The translations under genes were made by a program, and so were the position numbers. From Teichococcus rhizosphaerae (GTDB lineage Bacteria; Pseudomonadota; Alphaproteobacteria; Acetobacterales; Acetobacteraceae), in NCBI RefSeq assembly GCF_002631185.1, contig NZ_PDNU01000031.1, positions 1-64,000 on the forward strand: 64,000 nucleotides of DNA, read 5' to 3'. Within the stretch, counting starts at the first letter, position 1, and every line of letters starts with the position of its first letter. The notes beneath the pieces were generated by a model, which was given only the letters and a program-made list of their open reading frames with translations, searched no databases and had not been told where the DNA came from. Shown here in pieces: positions 17,945 to 29,465 of this stretch.

Positions 17945-18745
17945 ATGGAGAGTGGTTTGTCGGCTACACGGCTTGGCAGTGGAGTGAACTGGATAGGGGT
18001 GGCCACTCTCTATCGGCGCGAGGTCCAGAGATTCCTGGCGGTCGCCGCCCAGACGGTCGGCGGCCCCGTGGTCAGCACGCTGCTCTTCCTGGCCGTCTTC
18101 GGTGTGGCGCTCGGCCGCCATGCTCCGGCGCCGGGTGGCGTTCCTTACCTGGTCTTCGTCACCCCGGGCCTCGTCATGATGGCGGTCCTCCAGAACGCCT
18201 ACGCCAATACCTCGTCGTCTCTCCTTGTCGCGAAAGTTCAAGGCAACATTGTCGACCTCCTGCTGGCGCCGCTCGGGCCCGGGGAGTTCCTGACCGGCAT
18301 GGTGCTTGGGGGTGTCACACGAGGCGTCCTGGTAGGCGCGCTGACCGCCCTGGCCGCCGCGCTCTTCGTGCCCCTGCCGCTCGCGAATCTCGCCCTCTGC
18401 CTGTTCTACGCCTTCGGCGGGTCTCTGCTGTTCGCGTTGCTGGGCGTCCTGGGCGGGTTGTGGGCCCAGAAGATGGACCATCAGGCCGCCGTGACGAACT
18501 TCGTCATCGCACCGCTGACGCTGCTGTCCGGCACCTTTTATGCCGTCAGCAGTCTGTCTGAGCCATTCCGCTCCATCGCCTATGCCGACCCCGTCTTCTA
18601 CATCGTGGATGGCTTCCGGCACGGCATCACGGGCCACTCGGAAGCATCGCCCCTCGCCGGAATTCTCGTGGTGCTCGTCGCAAACGGCCTGCTCGGCGTC
18701 CTCTGCCACCGGCTGCTCGCGTCGGGCTGGCGGCTGCGCCAGTGA
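17945..18745 (+). CDS. ABC-2 type transporter permease
   Basis: A 266-aa permease of the ABC-2 (NodJ/YadH) type with about six hydrophobic segments and the signature region LTLLSGTFYAVSSLSEPFR. A GTG lies one codon before the chosen ATG. It pairs with the ATPase gene directly downstream. The substrate is unknown; these exporters usually move polyketides, polysaccharides or drugs, and its place in an arsenic block may be coincidental. Confidence 0.85.
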   Translation: MESGLSATRLGSGVNWIGVATLYRREVQRFLAVAAQTVGGPVVSTLLFLAVFGVALGRHAPAPGGVPYLVFVTPGLVMMAVLQNAYANTSSSLLVAKVQGNIVDLLLAPLGPGEFLTGMVLGGVTRGVLVGALTALAAALFVPLPLANLALCLFYAFGGSLLFALLGVLGGLWAQKMDHQAAVTNFVIAPLTLLSGTFYAVSSLSEPFRSIAYADPVFYIVDGFRHGITGHSEASPLAGILVVLVANGLLGVLCHRLLASGWRLRQ

Positions 18746-18774
18746 TCCAGCCGCCATCGAGAACGAGTCCCGCG

Positions 18775-19749
18775 ATGACTAAGCACGACCAACCCGCGGC
18801 GGCCATCGAGGTAGAAGGCCTCCAGAAGGTCTATCCGGGTACAAACGGCCGTGCCGCCAAGCACGCCCTCAAGGGGGTGAACCTAGTCATCCCCCGCGGC
18901 AGCATCTTTGGCCTGCTCGGGCCAAACGGCGCCGGGAAGTCGACCCTCATCAACATCCTGGCCGGGCTGGTAAGGAAATCGGCAGGCACGGCACGGGTCT
19001 GGGGCATCGACATCGACGAGGCACCGCGGGCGGCCCGGGCGGCGATCGGCGTCGTGCCGCAGGAACTCACCCTGGACCCCTACTTCCCCGCCAGGGCCGC
19101 GCTCGAACTCCAGGCAGGGCTCTTCGGCATCCCCAAGGCCGCCCGACGCACCGACGAGCTCCTCGAGGTCCTGGGGTTGGCGGACAAGGCCACGGCTCCC
19201 GCGCGCAGTCTTTCCGGTGGCATGCGACGTCGGCTCATGGTGGGGAAGGCGCTGGTGCACAGCCCGCCTGTCCTCGTGCTCGATGAACCCACGGCGGGCG
19301 TAGACGTCGCTCTACGTCAGCAGCTTTGGGATTACGTCCGGCTGCTCAATCGCCAGGGCACCACCGTCCTGCTCACGACCCACTATCTCCAGGAGGCAGA
19401 GGCGCTGTGCGATCAGATCGCCGTTATGGCCGACGGCCAGATCGTCGCGCATGACACCACAGACGCCCTGTTCCGGCGCGTGGAAGACCAGGAGCTCGTG
19501 GTCGATGTCTCAGCGCCCCTCGGCGCCATCCCAGACAAACTTCTTCCCTTCAACCCCACCCTGGCGGCTCCACAGCGGCTGGTGTTCCGGTTCGCACAGG
19601 CGAGCGGCAATGTTGACGAGATGCTCGGCGCCATTCGCGTCGCAGGGCTGCAAATAGCCAGCGTGACCACGAAGCAGCCGGACCTGGAGGACGTCTTCCT
19701 TCAACTCGTGCAAGGCCCCGCCAGCAACGGCGAGGGCATGACCGGCTAA
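18775..19749 (+). CDS. ABC transporter ATP-binding protein
   Basis: A 324-aa ATPase partner of the upstream permease. Walker A GPNGAGKST, signature LSGGMRRRL, Walker B VLVLDEPTAGVD and the switch His in TTHYLQEA are all present. A GTG at 18742 overlapping the permease stop is an alternative start that adds 11 residues. The C-terminal 100 residues form the extra domain common in ABC-2 exporters. Confidence 0.85.
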   Translation: MTKHDQPAAAIEVEGLQKVYPGTNGRAAKHALKGVNLVIPRGSIFGLLGPNGAGKSTLINILAGLVRKSAGTARVWGIDIDEAPRAARAAIGVVPQELTLDPYFPARAALELQAGLFGIPKAARRTDELLEVLGLADKATAPARSLSGGMRRRLMVGKALVHSPPVLVLDEPTAGVDVALRQQLWDYVRLLNRQGTTVLLTTHYLQEAEALCDQIAVMADGQIVAHDTTDALFRRVEDQELVVDVSAPLGAIPDKLLPFNPTLAAPQRLVFRFAQASGNVDEMLGAIRVAGLQIASVTTKQPDLEDVFLQLVQGPASNGEGMTG

Positions 19750-19798
19750 ATCGTACACCCAGACCAAGTGCTCTCAATCCAGCCAGAGGAAACTCCCG

Positions 19799-20371
19799 GT
19801 GCCTGACGCGAATGAAGCCGCCCCCGCCAAACAGCCTGCCGCAGTAACTATCCGGCCCGCTACGGCGGCCGACATGGACGCCGTAGCCGCCATCTACCGG
19901 CACCACGTGCTCCACGGCACCGCCACCTTCGAAACAGAGGCGCCAACGGCCGAGGACATGCGGCAGCGACGCATCACCCTCATCGAACGCGGGCTACCCT
20001 ACTTGGTGGCCGAGGACACCGATGGCCGCGTGCTCGGCTACGCCTATGCGGGCGCTTACCGTCCCCGACCTGCTTACCGGAACACGCTCGAGAACTCGGT
20101 CTACATCAGCGAGGAGGCACGTGGGCGGGGCATCGGCCGACGCTTGCTAGAGGCTCTCATCCAGGAGTGCGCCGCGCTCGGCTACCGGCAGATGGTGGCG
20201 GTCATCGGCGATAGCGCGAACGAGGCGTCGATCCGGCTGCACAGGGCGCTCGGCTTCGAGCCCATCGGCACCCTGCGCTCGGTCGGACGCAAGCATGGGC
20301 GATGGCTGGACACCGTGCTGATGCAGTTGGCGCTGGGGGACGGCGACCGCACCGACCCGGCGGTCGAGTAG
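19799..20371 (+). CDS. GNAT N-acetyltransferase, ArsN1-like
   Basis: This 190-aa GNAT enzyme is close to the phosphinothricin acetyltransferase group: acetyl-CoA loop EEARGRGIGRRLLEAL, core IYRHHVLHGTATFETEAPT and C-terminal ALGFEPIGTLRSVGRKHGRW. Family members named ArsN1 occur in ars operons and acetylate the organoarsenical antibiotic arsinothricin. Its place between an arsenic export module and arsH supports that role. It starts with GTG after AGAGGAAA. Plain phosphinothricin acetyltransferase is the alternative. Confidence 0.8.
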   Translation: MPDANEAAPAKQPAAVTIRPATAADMDAVAAIYRHHVLHGTATFETEAPTAEDMRQRRITLIERGLPYLVAEDTDGRVLGYAYAGAYRPRPAYRNTLENSVYISEEARGRGIGRRLLEALIQECAALGYRQMVAVIGDSANEASIRLHRALGFEPIGTLRSVGRKHGRWLDTVLMQLALGDGDRTDPAVE

Positions 20372-20378
20372 GCGGCCC

Positions 20379-21116
20379 TCAGCCGACGGCGCCGGAGAGC
20401 TTGGCCAGGTCAGCCCTGACCTGCTTCTCCGCCCGCTCCTTGCGCTCGCTGTAGCGGTCGGTCAGGTACGTGGAGACATCCCGCGTCAGCAGGGTGAACT
20501 TCATCAGTTCCTCCATGACATCGACGACGCGATCGTAGAGCGGGCCCGCCAGCATCCGGCCTGCCTCATCGAATTGCTCGTACGCCTTGGGCACCGAGGA
20601 CTGGTTGGGAATGGTGATCATCCGCATCCAGCGGCCAAGCAGGCGCAGCGTGTTCACGGCGTTGAAGCTCTGGCTGCCGCCGGAGACCTGCATGACGGCC
20701 AGCGTGCGTCCCTGGGTCGGCCGGACGCCGCGGCTCTCCAGCGGCAGCCAGTCGATCTGGTTCTTGAGGATGCCCGTGACGGCACCGTGCCGCTCCGGGC
20801 TGCACCAGACTTGGCCCTCAGACCAGAGCGAGAGCTCCCGGAGCTCCAACACCTTGGGGTGGTCGGCGGGAACGCTGTCGACCATCGGCAGGTCGCGAGG
20901 GTCAAAGACCCGCGTCTCGGCGCCGAAGCGGCGGAGGATGCGCTCGGCCTCCAGCGTCAGGAACCGGCTGTAGGACCGCTCCCGCAGCGAGCCGTAGAGC
21001 AGCAGGATGCGCGGCGGGTGCTGGCTCGCACCGGGGATGCCCAGCTTGCCCAGGTCCGGCGTCTGGATGTGTTCGTCGGCCACATTGGGCAGCGAGAGGT
21101 CGAGGTCGGACTTCAT
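20379..21116 (-). CDS. arsH: ArsH organoarsenical NADPH-FMN oxidoreductase
   Basis: This 245-aa flavodoxin-like protein oxidises trivalent organoarsenicals to less toxic forms. Motifs seen are the FMN loop [21 protein letters not shown] and the family region [23 protein letters not shown] (given in part). It is the last gene of the ars operon; its ATG overlaps the arsO stop. It faces the ArsN1-like gene with only seven bases between the stops. Confidence 0.9.
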   Translation of the reverse strand: MKSDLDLSLPNVADEHIQTPDLGKLGIPGASQHPPRILLLYGSLRERSYSRFLTLEAERILRRFGAETRVFDPRDLPMVDSVPADHPKVLELRELSLWSEGQVWCSPERHGAVTGILKNQIDWLPLESRGVRPTQGRTLAVMQVSGGSQSFNAVNTLRLLGRWMRMITIPNQSSVPKAYEQFDEAGRMLAGPLYDRVVDVMEELMKFTLLTRDVSTYLTDRYSERKERAEKQVRADLAKLSGAVG

Positions 21117-22186
21117 CAGGGTCTCCCCGTCGTCAGGAAGTGTTGGATGGCGTGGACGGTGTCGCGGGCGGACCGGGTGATGCCCGCCAGGGTTGCGGAG
21201 GCGGTGCCGGTCCAGTCGCCGTAGCCGAGCAGCCAGAGGCGCCGCTCGCGGGTGGCGCGGCCGTGTTCGACGGCGACGTGACCCTCCGCCGTCAGCACGC
21301 CCAGATGCGCCAGGTGGCTCAGGTTCGCCCGGAAGCCCGTGCACCAGATCACGGCGTCCACGGCGGTGCGCGTGCCGTCCGGCCAGACGACGCCATCCGC
21401 CACAAAGCGGGAGAACGGCCGGACCGTGTAGAGCACGTCCAGGTCCCGGGCCTCTCGCACGGACGGCACCATGACGATGTCGCCCAGGCCACCCTTCGGC
21501 AGATCCGCCTCCCGGCCTTCCATCTGCGCCCGCACCCGCTCTGTCGCGCGCTCGAACAGCACACGGCCGTCCACGCTATCCGGCAGGAAGCGGGGCGGCT
21601 CCAATGTGACCCAGGCCGTCTCCGCGACCTTGGAGACCTCGGCCAGGATCTGCGCGCCCGAGTTGCCGCCACCCACCACCAGCACGCGCTGGCCTGCGAA
21701 CTCGTCGGGGGAGCGGTAGGCAGAGGAATGGACCTGCCTGCCCTGGAACAGCGCTCGGCCGGAGTAGGGCGGAATGTAGGGCTGGCTGGCGCCCCCGGTC
21801 GCGCTGATGACCGCCTTCGCCAGCCATGTGCCGCGGTCGGTGCGCACCGACAGCCCGTCCGGCGAGCTCAGGATGTCCCTGACGCGCACCGGCCTCTGGA
21901 TCGGCAGGCTGTATCGCTGCTCGTACTGCTCCAGGTAGTCGACCACGTGGTCCCGGGTGGGATAGCCACCCGCAGATGGAGGCATGGGCCAGCCGGGCAG
22001 CGAACTCATCTGCGCTGGCGAGAACAGGCGGAGGGAGTCCCAGGCGTCCGGCCAGGCGCCGCCCGGTCGGTCGTTGGCGTCCAGGATCTCGAAGTCGATG
22101 CCCTGGCGGCGCAGGAAGTACCCGGCGGCGAGGCCGGACTGCCCGCCACCGATGACCACGACGTCGCGGAAGACCCGACCGCTCAT
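21116..22186 (-). CDS. flavin-dependent monooxygenase, ArsO-like
   Basis: A 356-aa flavoprotein with FAD motif [19 protein letters not shown] near the N-terminus and NADPH motif [14 protein letters not shown] in the middle. This is the ArsO-type monooxygenase commonly found between arsB and arsH. It overlaps arsB by four bases upstream and arsH downstream. Its catalytic role in arsenic resistance is unproven. Confidence 0.85.
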   Translation of the reverse strand: MSGRVFRDVVVIGGGQSGLAAGYFLRRQGIDFEILDANDRPGGAWPDAWDSLRLFSPAQMSSLPGWPMPPSAGGYPTRDHVVDYLEQYEQRYSLPIQRPVRVRDILSSPDGLSVRTDRGTWLAKAVISATGGASQPYIPPYSGRALFQGRQVHSSAYRSPDEFAGQRVLVVGGGNSGAQILAEVSKVAETAWVTLEPPRFLPDSVDGRVLFERATERVRAQMEGREADLPKGGLGDIVMVPSVREARDLDVLYTVRPFSRFVADGVVWPDGTRTAVDAVIWCTGFRANLSHLAHLGVLTAEGHVAVEHGRATRERRLWLLGYGDWTGTASATLAGITRSARDTVHAIQHFLTTGRP

Positions 22187-23496
22187 GGCGCGCTGACCAC
22201 CGGCAGCCAGAGCGCCAGGGCAGCCAGCACGGCCAGCAGCACCGGCGGCGTGATGACGAGGCCGACCTTCATGTACTGTCCCCAGGTGATGGTGGTGCCC
22301 TTGCGCGCCAGCACGTGCAGCCAGAGCAGCGTCGCCAGGCTGCCGATGGGCGTGAACTTGGGGCCAAGGTCGCAACCGATGACGTTGGCGTAGACCATGG
22401 CCTCGCGGATGGCGGGCGGGATACCCTGGGCCTGCTCGATGGCCAGGGCGCCGACCAGCACGCTGGGCATGTTGTTCATCACCGAGGAGATCAGCGCAGC
22501 GCCGACGCCGGTGCCGATAGTCGCCGCCCATAGGCCATGCCCGGCCAGCCACTCCAGCGCGCCAGCCAGGTGGTCCGTCAGCCCAGCGTTCCGCAGGCCA
22601 TAGACCACCAGGTACATGCCCAGCGAGAAGACAACGATCTGCCATGGCGCCTCGCTCAGCACCTTGCGGATGGAGACCACGGCGCCGTTGCCGCCCCGGT
22701 GCCAGCGCCCGGCCAGCACCAGCAGCACCAGGGCGGCCGCGCTGGTCACCGCCGCGACCGGCACGCCGAGCGGCGCCAGGACGAAGTAGGCCAGCAGCAG
22801 CACGGCAAGCAGCGGAAAGGCCGCCCGGAAGACGAGGTGGTCGCGGATCGCGGCGCCTGGCCGCTCCAACTGGTCCAGCGCGTAAGCGGCGGGCACCTGA
22901 CGCCCGTAGTAGGCCCAGAGCACGGCCAGCGTCGCGACGAGGGCCACCAGGTTCACCGGCACCATGACGGCGGCGTAGCGGCCGAACTCGATGCCGAAGT
23001 AGTTGGCCGAGACGATGTTGACGAGGTTCGAGATCACTAGCGGCAGGCTGGTGGTGTCGGCCACGAAGCCGCAGGCCACGATGAAGGCCAGCGTGGCGCC
23101 CGCGGAGAAGTTCAGTCTGAGCAGGATGGCCATGACGATGGGCGTCAGCAGCAGGGCCGCGCCGTCGTTGGCGAAGAAGGCGGCGATGAGCGCGCCCAGC
23201 ACCACGATCAGCGGGAACAGCCGCCGTCCGTTGCCGCCGCCCCAGCGCGCCACGTGCAGCGCGGCCCACTGGAAGAACCCGGCCTCGTCCAGCAGCAGCG
23301 AGATGATGATCAGCGCCACGAAGGTGAAGGTGGCATCCCAGACGATGCCCCAGACCACCGGCACGTCGGCCCAGCCGATGACGCCGGTCAGCAGGGCCAG
23401 CGCGGCGCCGCCCATGGCGCTCCAGCCGATGCCGAGGCCGTGGGGCTGCCAGATGACCAGGACGAGGGTGAAGACGAAGATAGCCAAGGCCAGCAT
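22183..23496 (-). CDS. arsB: arsenite efflux pump ArsB
   Basis: A 437-aa arsenite antiporter with about 12 membrane helices. Family motifs include [30 protein letters not shown] and [11 protein letters not shown]. It expels arsenite produced by ArsC. Its stop overlaps the start of the arsO-like gene. About 108 bases without a gene separate it from arsC. Confidence 0.92.
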   Translation of the reverse strand: MLALAIFVFTLVLVIWQPHGLGIGWSAMGGAALALLTGVIGWADVPVVWGIVWDATFTFVALIIISLLLDEAGFFQWAALHVARWGGGNGRRLFPLIVVLGALIAAFFANDGAALLLTPIVMAILLRLNFSAGATLAFIVACGFVADTTSLPLVISNLVNIVSANYFGIEFGRYAAVMVPVNLVALVATLAVLWAYYGRQVPAAYALDQLERPGAAIRDHLVFRAAFPLLAVLLLAYFVLAPLGVPVAAVTSAAALVLLVLAGRWHRGGNGAVVSIRKVLSEAPWQIVVFSLGMYLVVYGLRNAGLTDHLAGALEWLAGHGLWAATIGTGVGAALISSVMNNMPSVLVGALAIEQAQGIPPAIREAMVYANVIGCDLGPKFTPIGSLATLLWLHVLARKGTTITWGQYMKVGLVITPPVLLAVLAALALWLPVVSAP

Positions 23497-23604
23497 GTAG
23501 AGGGTGCTCTCAGACTTCAGGGCGCGCCGGGATACCCGCCGACCTGGGACGGTCAGCGGTGCAGTACGTCGTCGTCAGGGGGGGAGAAGGCGCGGACGCC
23601 CGGC

Positions 23605-24030
23605 TCAGATCAGGCGGCGGCCCTGCTCATCGACCACCGGCTCACCATCCTCTTTCGCGTAGGCGCCCTGCTGCGGGTTCGGCAGGATGTCGAGCACCGC
23701 CTCGGACGGCCTGCACAGCTTCACGCCGAGCGGGGTCACCACGATGGGACGGTTGATGAGGATGGGGTGCGCCATCATGGCGTCGAGCAACTGGTCGTCC
23801 GTAAGAGACGGGTCGCCAAGGCCAAGCTCCTCGTAAGGCGTGCCCTTCTGACGCAGCACGTCGCGCACCGACACGCCCATGCGCTGGATGAGGCCCTTGA
23901 GTTCCTCCCGCGTCGGCGGCGTCTTCAGGTACTCGATGACCTGCGGCTCCTCGCCACTGTTGCGGATGAGGGCCAGGGTGTTGCGGGACGTCCCGCAGGC
24001 CGGGTTGTGGTAGATGGTGACGTCGCTCAT
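23605..24030 (-). CDS. arsC: glutaredoxin-type arsenate reductase ArsC
   Basis: A 141-aa arsenate reductase; catalytic Cys12 is in HNPACGTSRN. The arsenate-binding region INRPIVVTPLGVKLCRP is present. It reduces As(V) to As(III) using glutathione and glutaredoxin. Its ATG overlaps the arsR stop by four bases. Confidence 0.93.
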   Translation of the reverse strand: MSDVTIYHNPACGTSRNTLALIRNSGEEPQVIEYLKTPPTREELKGLIQRMGVSVRDVLRQKGTPYEELGLGDPSLTDDQLLDAMMAHPILINRPIVVTPLGVKLCRPSEAVLDILPNPQQGAYAKEDGEPVVDEQGRRLI

Positions 24031-24380
24031 CGGACGGCCTTCTCTTGCGGGCAGCAGGGCAGCAGGTCGGCGATCAGGGGCTGGCACAGGTCGGCGCGGC
24101 CGCCGCAGCAGTCCCTGACCAGGAACAGCATCATCTCGCGCAGGCGCTCCAGGTCGGCCCGATAGACGATGGAGCGGCTGAGGCGCTCGGAGCGGAGCAG
24201 GCCAGCGCGCGTCAGCACCGCCAGGTGCGTGGACATCGTGTTCTGGGGAACGTCGAGTTGCCGGGCCACCTCACCGGCGGGCAGGCCGTCCGGCTCATGC
24301 CGGACCAGAAGCCGAAAGCTTTCCAGGCGGGTGGATTGCGACAGGGCTCCGAGGCACGCCAGGGCTTCATCCAATTCCAT
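24027..24380 (-). CDS. arsR: ArsR family metalloregulatory repressor
   Basis: A 117-aa winged-helix repressor and first gene of the ars operon. The recognition region is DVPQNTMSTHLAVLTRAGLL. Cysteines 91, 92, 99, 109 and 110 lie in the C-terminus (RDCCGGRADLC and LPCC), where the non-canonical ArsR sensors of this type bind As(III). The ATG at 24380 is inside the likely operator, so bound repressor would cover the start. Confidence 0.9.
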   Translation of the reverse strand: MELDEALACLGALSQSTRLESFRLLVRHEPDGLPAGEVARQLDVPQNTMSTHLAVLTRAGLLRSERLSRSIVYRADLERLREMMLFLVRDCCGGRADLCQPLIADLLPCCPQEKAVR

Positions 24381-24402
24381 ATATCGAGGAATGAAGATAT
24401 GT
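24378..24402 (-). promoter_or_regulatory. ArsR operator over the arsR start
   Basis: Reading the minus strand, CATATC and GATATATG flank a 10-bp centre, an imperfect inverted repeat typical of ArsR sites. It touches the arsR start codon and fits autorepression. Confidence 0.5.
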
Positions 24403-24575
24403 AGGCTCGCAGTCAAGCTGTTTGCATCATTTTGTTGCGGGGAGGGGATGACCCTTCGGCTCCGAAGATGAGGGACGTAGGATCGGCCACTTCCGCATGG
24501 AGCCGCCGCTCCGGGCAGGCACAGGGATCGCGGGGCACAATGCATTCAACGTCGGCAACGGCAGTTCCAAGGTTC

Positions 24576-25292
24576 ATGCCTTCACGAACCCTGGTTGCCT
24601 GCCTGCTTATCCTGGCCGCAGGCGTGGTGGCCATGCCGTCCGTAGTAAGCGCGGCATGCCCCGGGGGTCCCTCGGCGCCGCCGGAAGTCGTCATCCTCGA
24701 CGTCCCGGAGCCGTCGCCGCCCGTGGCGCGCGTGCCCCTGCGGACTCGCGAGGTGAACGGCGAGGTCCGCCTTCAGAACGTCTACGGCACGCCCGAGATC
24801 ATCAAGCCCCGCCTTCGCCCCGTCCTCGAGGCGCGCTCCGTGGCGGAAAACGGCAACGGCTGCTGGCGCCTCGCACGCGTGGAAATCCGGCTGGAGGTAG
24901 AGGCCTCGCGCTTGGAAGTGCCGGAGGAATTCGCGGACAACGCGTGCCTGTACATCGGCGCGCTCGTGGCCGCACTCGAGGACCACGACCGCATCCATGT
25001 CTCCATGCGGGAGTTCTGGCAGCGCGTGACGCCCAGGCTCAGCCAGCGCCTGGGCGAGTTCCAGCCAGCCATTGCCAACGGTGAAGACGCCGCGACGCAG
25101 GCATTCAATGCATGGTTGAGGCCGCGCCTGCTCGGCATCGTGGAGGCGCTCCACGCCGAGGACGGCGGGCCTCGCCCCCCGCCGCAGGACGCGGGCTTCG
25201 AGGCCGGGCAACGCGCTTGCCCCACGTTCCTCGAGGAGCTGACGCGATTCAAGGCCGCCCGGCAACCCGGCGCCAGAGGGGCGCCGATCTAG
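24576..25292 (+). CDS. secreted hypothetical protein
   Basis: A 238-aa exported protein. The ATG at 24576 gives a clean signal peptide (MPSRTLVACLLILAAGVVAM, cut near VSAACPGG); an ATG 12 codons earlier is possible. The mature part has four Cys and a DHDRIHV segment reminiscent of the DUF922 predicted periplasmic zinc protease family, but the usual HExxH is not clear. It is divergent from the ars operon. Confidence 0.55.
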   Translation: MPSRTLVACLLILAAGVVAMPSVVSAACPGGPSAPPEVVILDVPEPSPPVARVPLRTREVNGEVRLQNVYGTPEIIKPRLRPVLEARSVAENGNGCWRLARVEIRLEVEASRLEVPEEFADNACLYIGALVAALEDHDRIHVSMREFWQRVTPRLSQRLGEFQPAIANGEDAATQAFNAWLRPRLLGIVEALHAEDGGPRPPPQDAGFEAGQRACPTFLEELTRFKAARQPGARGAPI

Positions 25293-25422
25293 GAACGACG
25301 TGCTGGACGGGCACAAGCGGAACGGCGCGACCGGGCGATCCCGTCTCCCGGTCGAGACCCACCACCCGAATCTCGACAAGCTCGGCCTGCTTATGTGGGC
25401 AGCCAAGGCGCCACCGGCATGC

Positions 25423-26694
25423 CTACTCCTCTATCCTCCTGGCCGTCTCCAGCACTCTGGCCGGGACATGCCTTGGTGCGGCTGAAGCAGTCATTCCTCC
25501 ACGGACTTCCCATGTGCCGTTGAACAGGAAAGTCAGCACGGGACTGCTCCTGACGAGGCAATGGAAGGCATAGGAAGCGGCTGCCGAGAGCACGACGATC
25601 AGGGCGATTTCCAACTCGGCTGGCCATGACACTTCGAGGAATGCGACAGAAAGCCAGAGCACGATCGCCACATGCACGAGGTATATGGTCATGGCCGCCT
25701 CGACCATGGCGTTCGACAGCCTGTTCCTGCGATCCAACCACTTGCGTGCCGCGGACAGCAGCACGTGCGAGAAGAGGATGCCGACGACCGGCATCAGGAA
25801 GAAGGTCAGCGCGCGACTGAAGTCGTCACCCTTCTCCTGGAAGTACGCCATGGCGAAGGCGGAGGCGAAAGCCAGTCCCCAACTCGGCCAGCGCGGGCGC
25901 GAGAACCCGTCGACCCAGGCCGGGCGCGACGCGATCAAGGCTCCAACCAGGAAGACAATTCCGTCAGCCGCAAGTTGCGCGGGAAGCAGGATGCCGCCGA
26001 AGAGGTACATGGCGTCGAAGAACTTGGCGGCGACCGCCGTTGCCAAGGCGGTCAGTCCCGCGAACAGCAGTCCCAACCACGGCAACATCGGATTGCGGGC
26101 TACCCACCTCTGTACGGCGTGATTGCCTTCTTCGATCCGCCGGGCGCCGACAATCCGCCACAGCATCGCGAACGCACCACAGTAGAGCAGCAAGTAGATC
26201 AGGAACCAAAGGTGCACGGTCCAGGTGTCAGACAGGTTGCGCGCGGTCTCGACCAAGCCGGGCAGCGCGTTCGACACCCCACCGCTGGCGACAGCACTCG
26301 CCATGACCATCAAGGGGCTGATGACGAGCAGCGAGGTGACCAGGGGCACACCGAGGCGCTGAAAGCGCCCTTTCAGCCACGTGCCTGGCCCGCGCCGACA
26401 GACGAGCAGCATGGCGAAGAGGCCAGCGATCAGGAAGAAGGCTGGCATCCTGAAGGTGTGGCTGAACTGGATGATCCAGGTCACCGCCTCGGACTTGTCC
26501 GGGGACGCCACGATCCAAGTGGCGTGGGACGCGTAGACCAGCCCGACGTGGTAAGGGATGCCAGCCAGCATCAGGATGGCCCTGAGCTGGTCCAGGTAAT
26601 CCCAGCGAACCCCGGAGGCCCGGGACAGATCCGGGGCTTGAACGGCGGGACGGGAGGGGCCGTCCGGGCGAACCGACGTGGAGCGCGGGAGCAT
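25423..26694 (-). CDS. acyltransferase 3 family, OpgC-like
   Basis: A 423-aa membrane protein with about 10 helices. The ATG at 26694 follows TAGGAGG. The early RWDYLDQLRAILMLAGIPYHVG segment and HTFRMPAFFLIAGLFA are typical of acyltransferase 3 proteins, nearest the OpgC/MdoC type that succinylates periplasmic glucans. No opgG/opgH is present, so the substrate is unknown. It is not a metal-resistance gene. Confidence 0.75.
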   Translation of the reverse strand: MLPRSTSVRPDGPSRPAVQAPDLSRASGVRWDYLDQLRAILMLAGIPYHVGLVYASHATWIVASPDKSEAVTWIIQFSHTFRMPAFFLIAGLFAMLLVCRRGPGTWLKGRFQRLGVPLVTSLLVISPLMVMASAVASGGVSNALPGLVETARNLSDTWTVHLWFLIYLLLYCGAFAMLWRIVGARRIEEGNHAVQRWVARNPMLPWLGLLFAGLTALATAVAAKFFDAMYLFGGILLPAQLAADGIVFLVGALIASRPAWVDGFSRPRWPSWGLAFASAFAMAYFQEKGDDFSRALTFFLMPVVGILFSHVLLSAARKWLDRRNRLSNAMVEAAMTIYLVHVAIVLWLSVAFLEVSWPAELEIALIVVLSAAASYAFHCLVRSSPVLTFLFNGTWEVRGGMTASAAPRHVPARVLETARRIEE

Positions 26695-26844
26695 GGACCT
26701 CCTATCCCGGGCTCGCTTTGGCACACCTGCGATTGCCCGGCGCCATCATGAGCCAGCCCGTCGGTGCGCGGCAGCCACCGCTTCGCATCATTTTGTTTCA
26801 GCGATGGAACAGCGCCCCAACGGCGCGGTGGACCGACCTTCCTT

Positions 26845-26919
26845 TCGCCAGGCGGTCTCGACCTCGGTGTCGCTGGTCCGGGCAAGCTCGCCAACCGTGA
26901 GCGACTTCCCGTCGACTAT
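26845..26919 (-). pseudogene. degenerate MerR (CadR-like) regulator remnant
   Basis: On the minus strand this aligns codon by codon with the N-terminus of the intact regulator at 34671-35108: KSLTVGELARTSDTEVET against the intact QSFNIGTLARATGTKVET. The start codon is ATA instead of ATG (26917-26919). After about 24 codons the frame shifts and similarity ends. Its operator-promoter, immediately upstream, is intact. The 322 bases between the acyltransferase and the HMA gene otherwise hold no gene. Confidence 0.75.
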
Positions 26920-26923
26920 AGCA

Positions 26924-26954
26924 TTGACCCTGTAGTGACTACAGGGTCCATATC
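26924..26954 (+). promoter_or_regulatory. CadR/PbrR-type promoter of the pbr-like operon
   Basis: TTGACC (26924-26929) and CATATC (26949-26954) are separated by 19 bp. The dyad ACCCTGTAG, three bases, CTACAGGGT occupies 26927-26947 and matches known CadR sites. The same dyad stands before the SCO1 operon. With the local regulator broken, control must come in trans. Confidence 0.85.
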
Positions 26955-27016
26955 GGAAGCCTTCCATCCCGCAGCGGCCCGCGTGGATGCTTGAAATGGG
27001 AAGGCGATCGATAACG

Positions 27017-27253
27017 ATGCACAAAGGCACAGCGGCCCTGGTGGAGCTGCGTTACCTGGTCGAGGGCATGGATTGCTCCGGCTGCGCCCTGAAGATCGAG
27101 GACGCCGTCGAGCAGCTCGGCGGCGCCCAGGACATCCAGGCCAATTACAAGACGCAGACCCTCGAACTGCGTCTCGATGAGGCCACCACGCCCCGCACGG
27201 CGCTCGAAGAGAAGATCCGCGGTCTCGGTTACGGTGTGGCGCCTCTGGCGTGA
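27017..27253 (+). CDS. HMA domain heavy-metal-binding protein
   Basis: A 78-aa single HMA domain with the metal motif GMDCSGC, first gene of the operon behind the CadR-type promoter. GMDC is typical of divalent-metal rather than copper HMA domains. Its sequence resembles the N-terminal domain of the ATPase encoded next, so it looks like a detached copy acting as a chaperone or buffer. Confidence 0.8.
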   Translation: MHKGTAALVELRYLVEGMDCSGCALKIEDAVEQLGGAQDIQANYKTQTLELRLDEATTPRTALEEKIRGLGYGVAPLA

Positions 27254-27275
27254 CCTAGGGAGCAGGACAACGGCC

Positions 27276-29457
<2,182 letters not shown>

Positions 29458-29465
<8 letters not shown>

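Noticed and set aside
24413-24694. A 93-codon minus-strand frame upstream of arsR
   Set aside because: No ribosome site or protein-like composition, and it opposes the signal-peptide gene at 24576.
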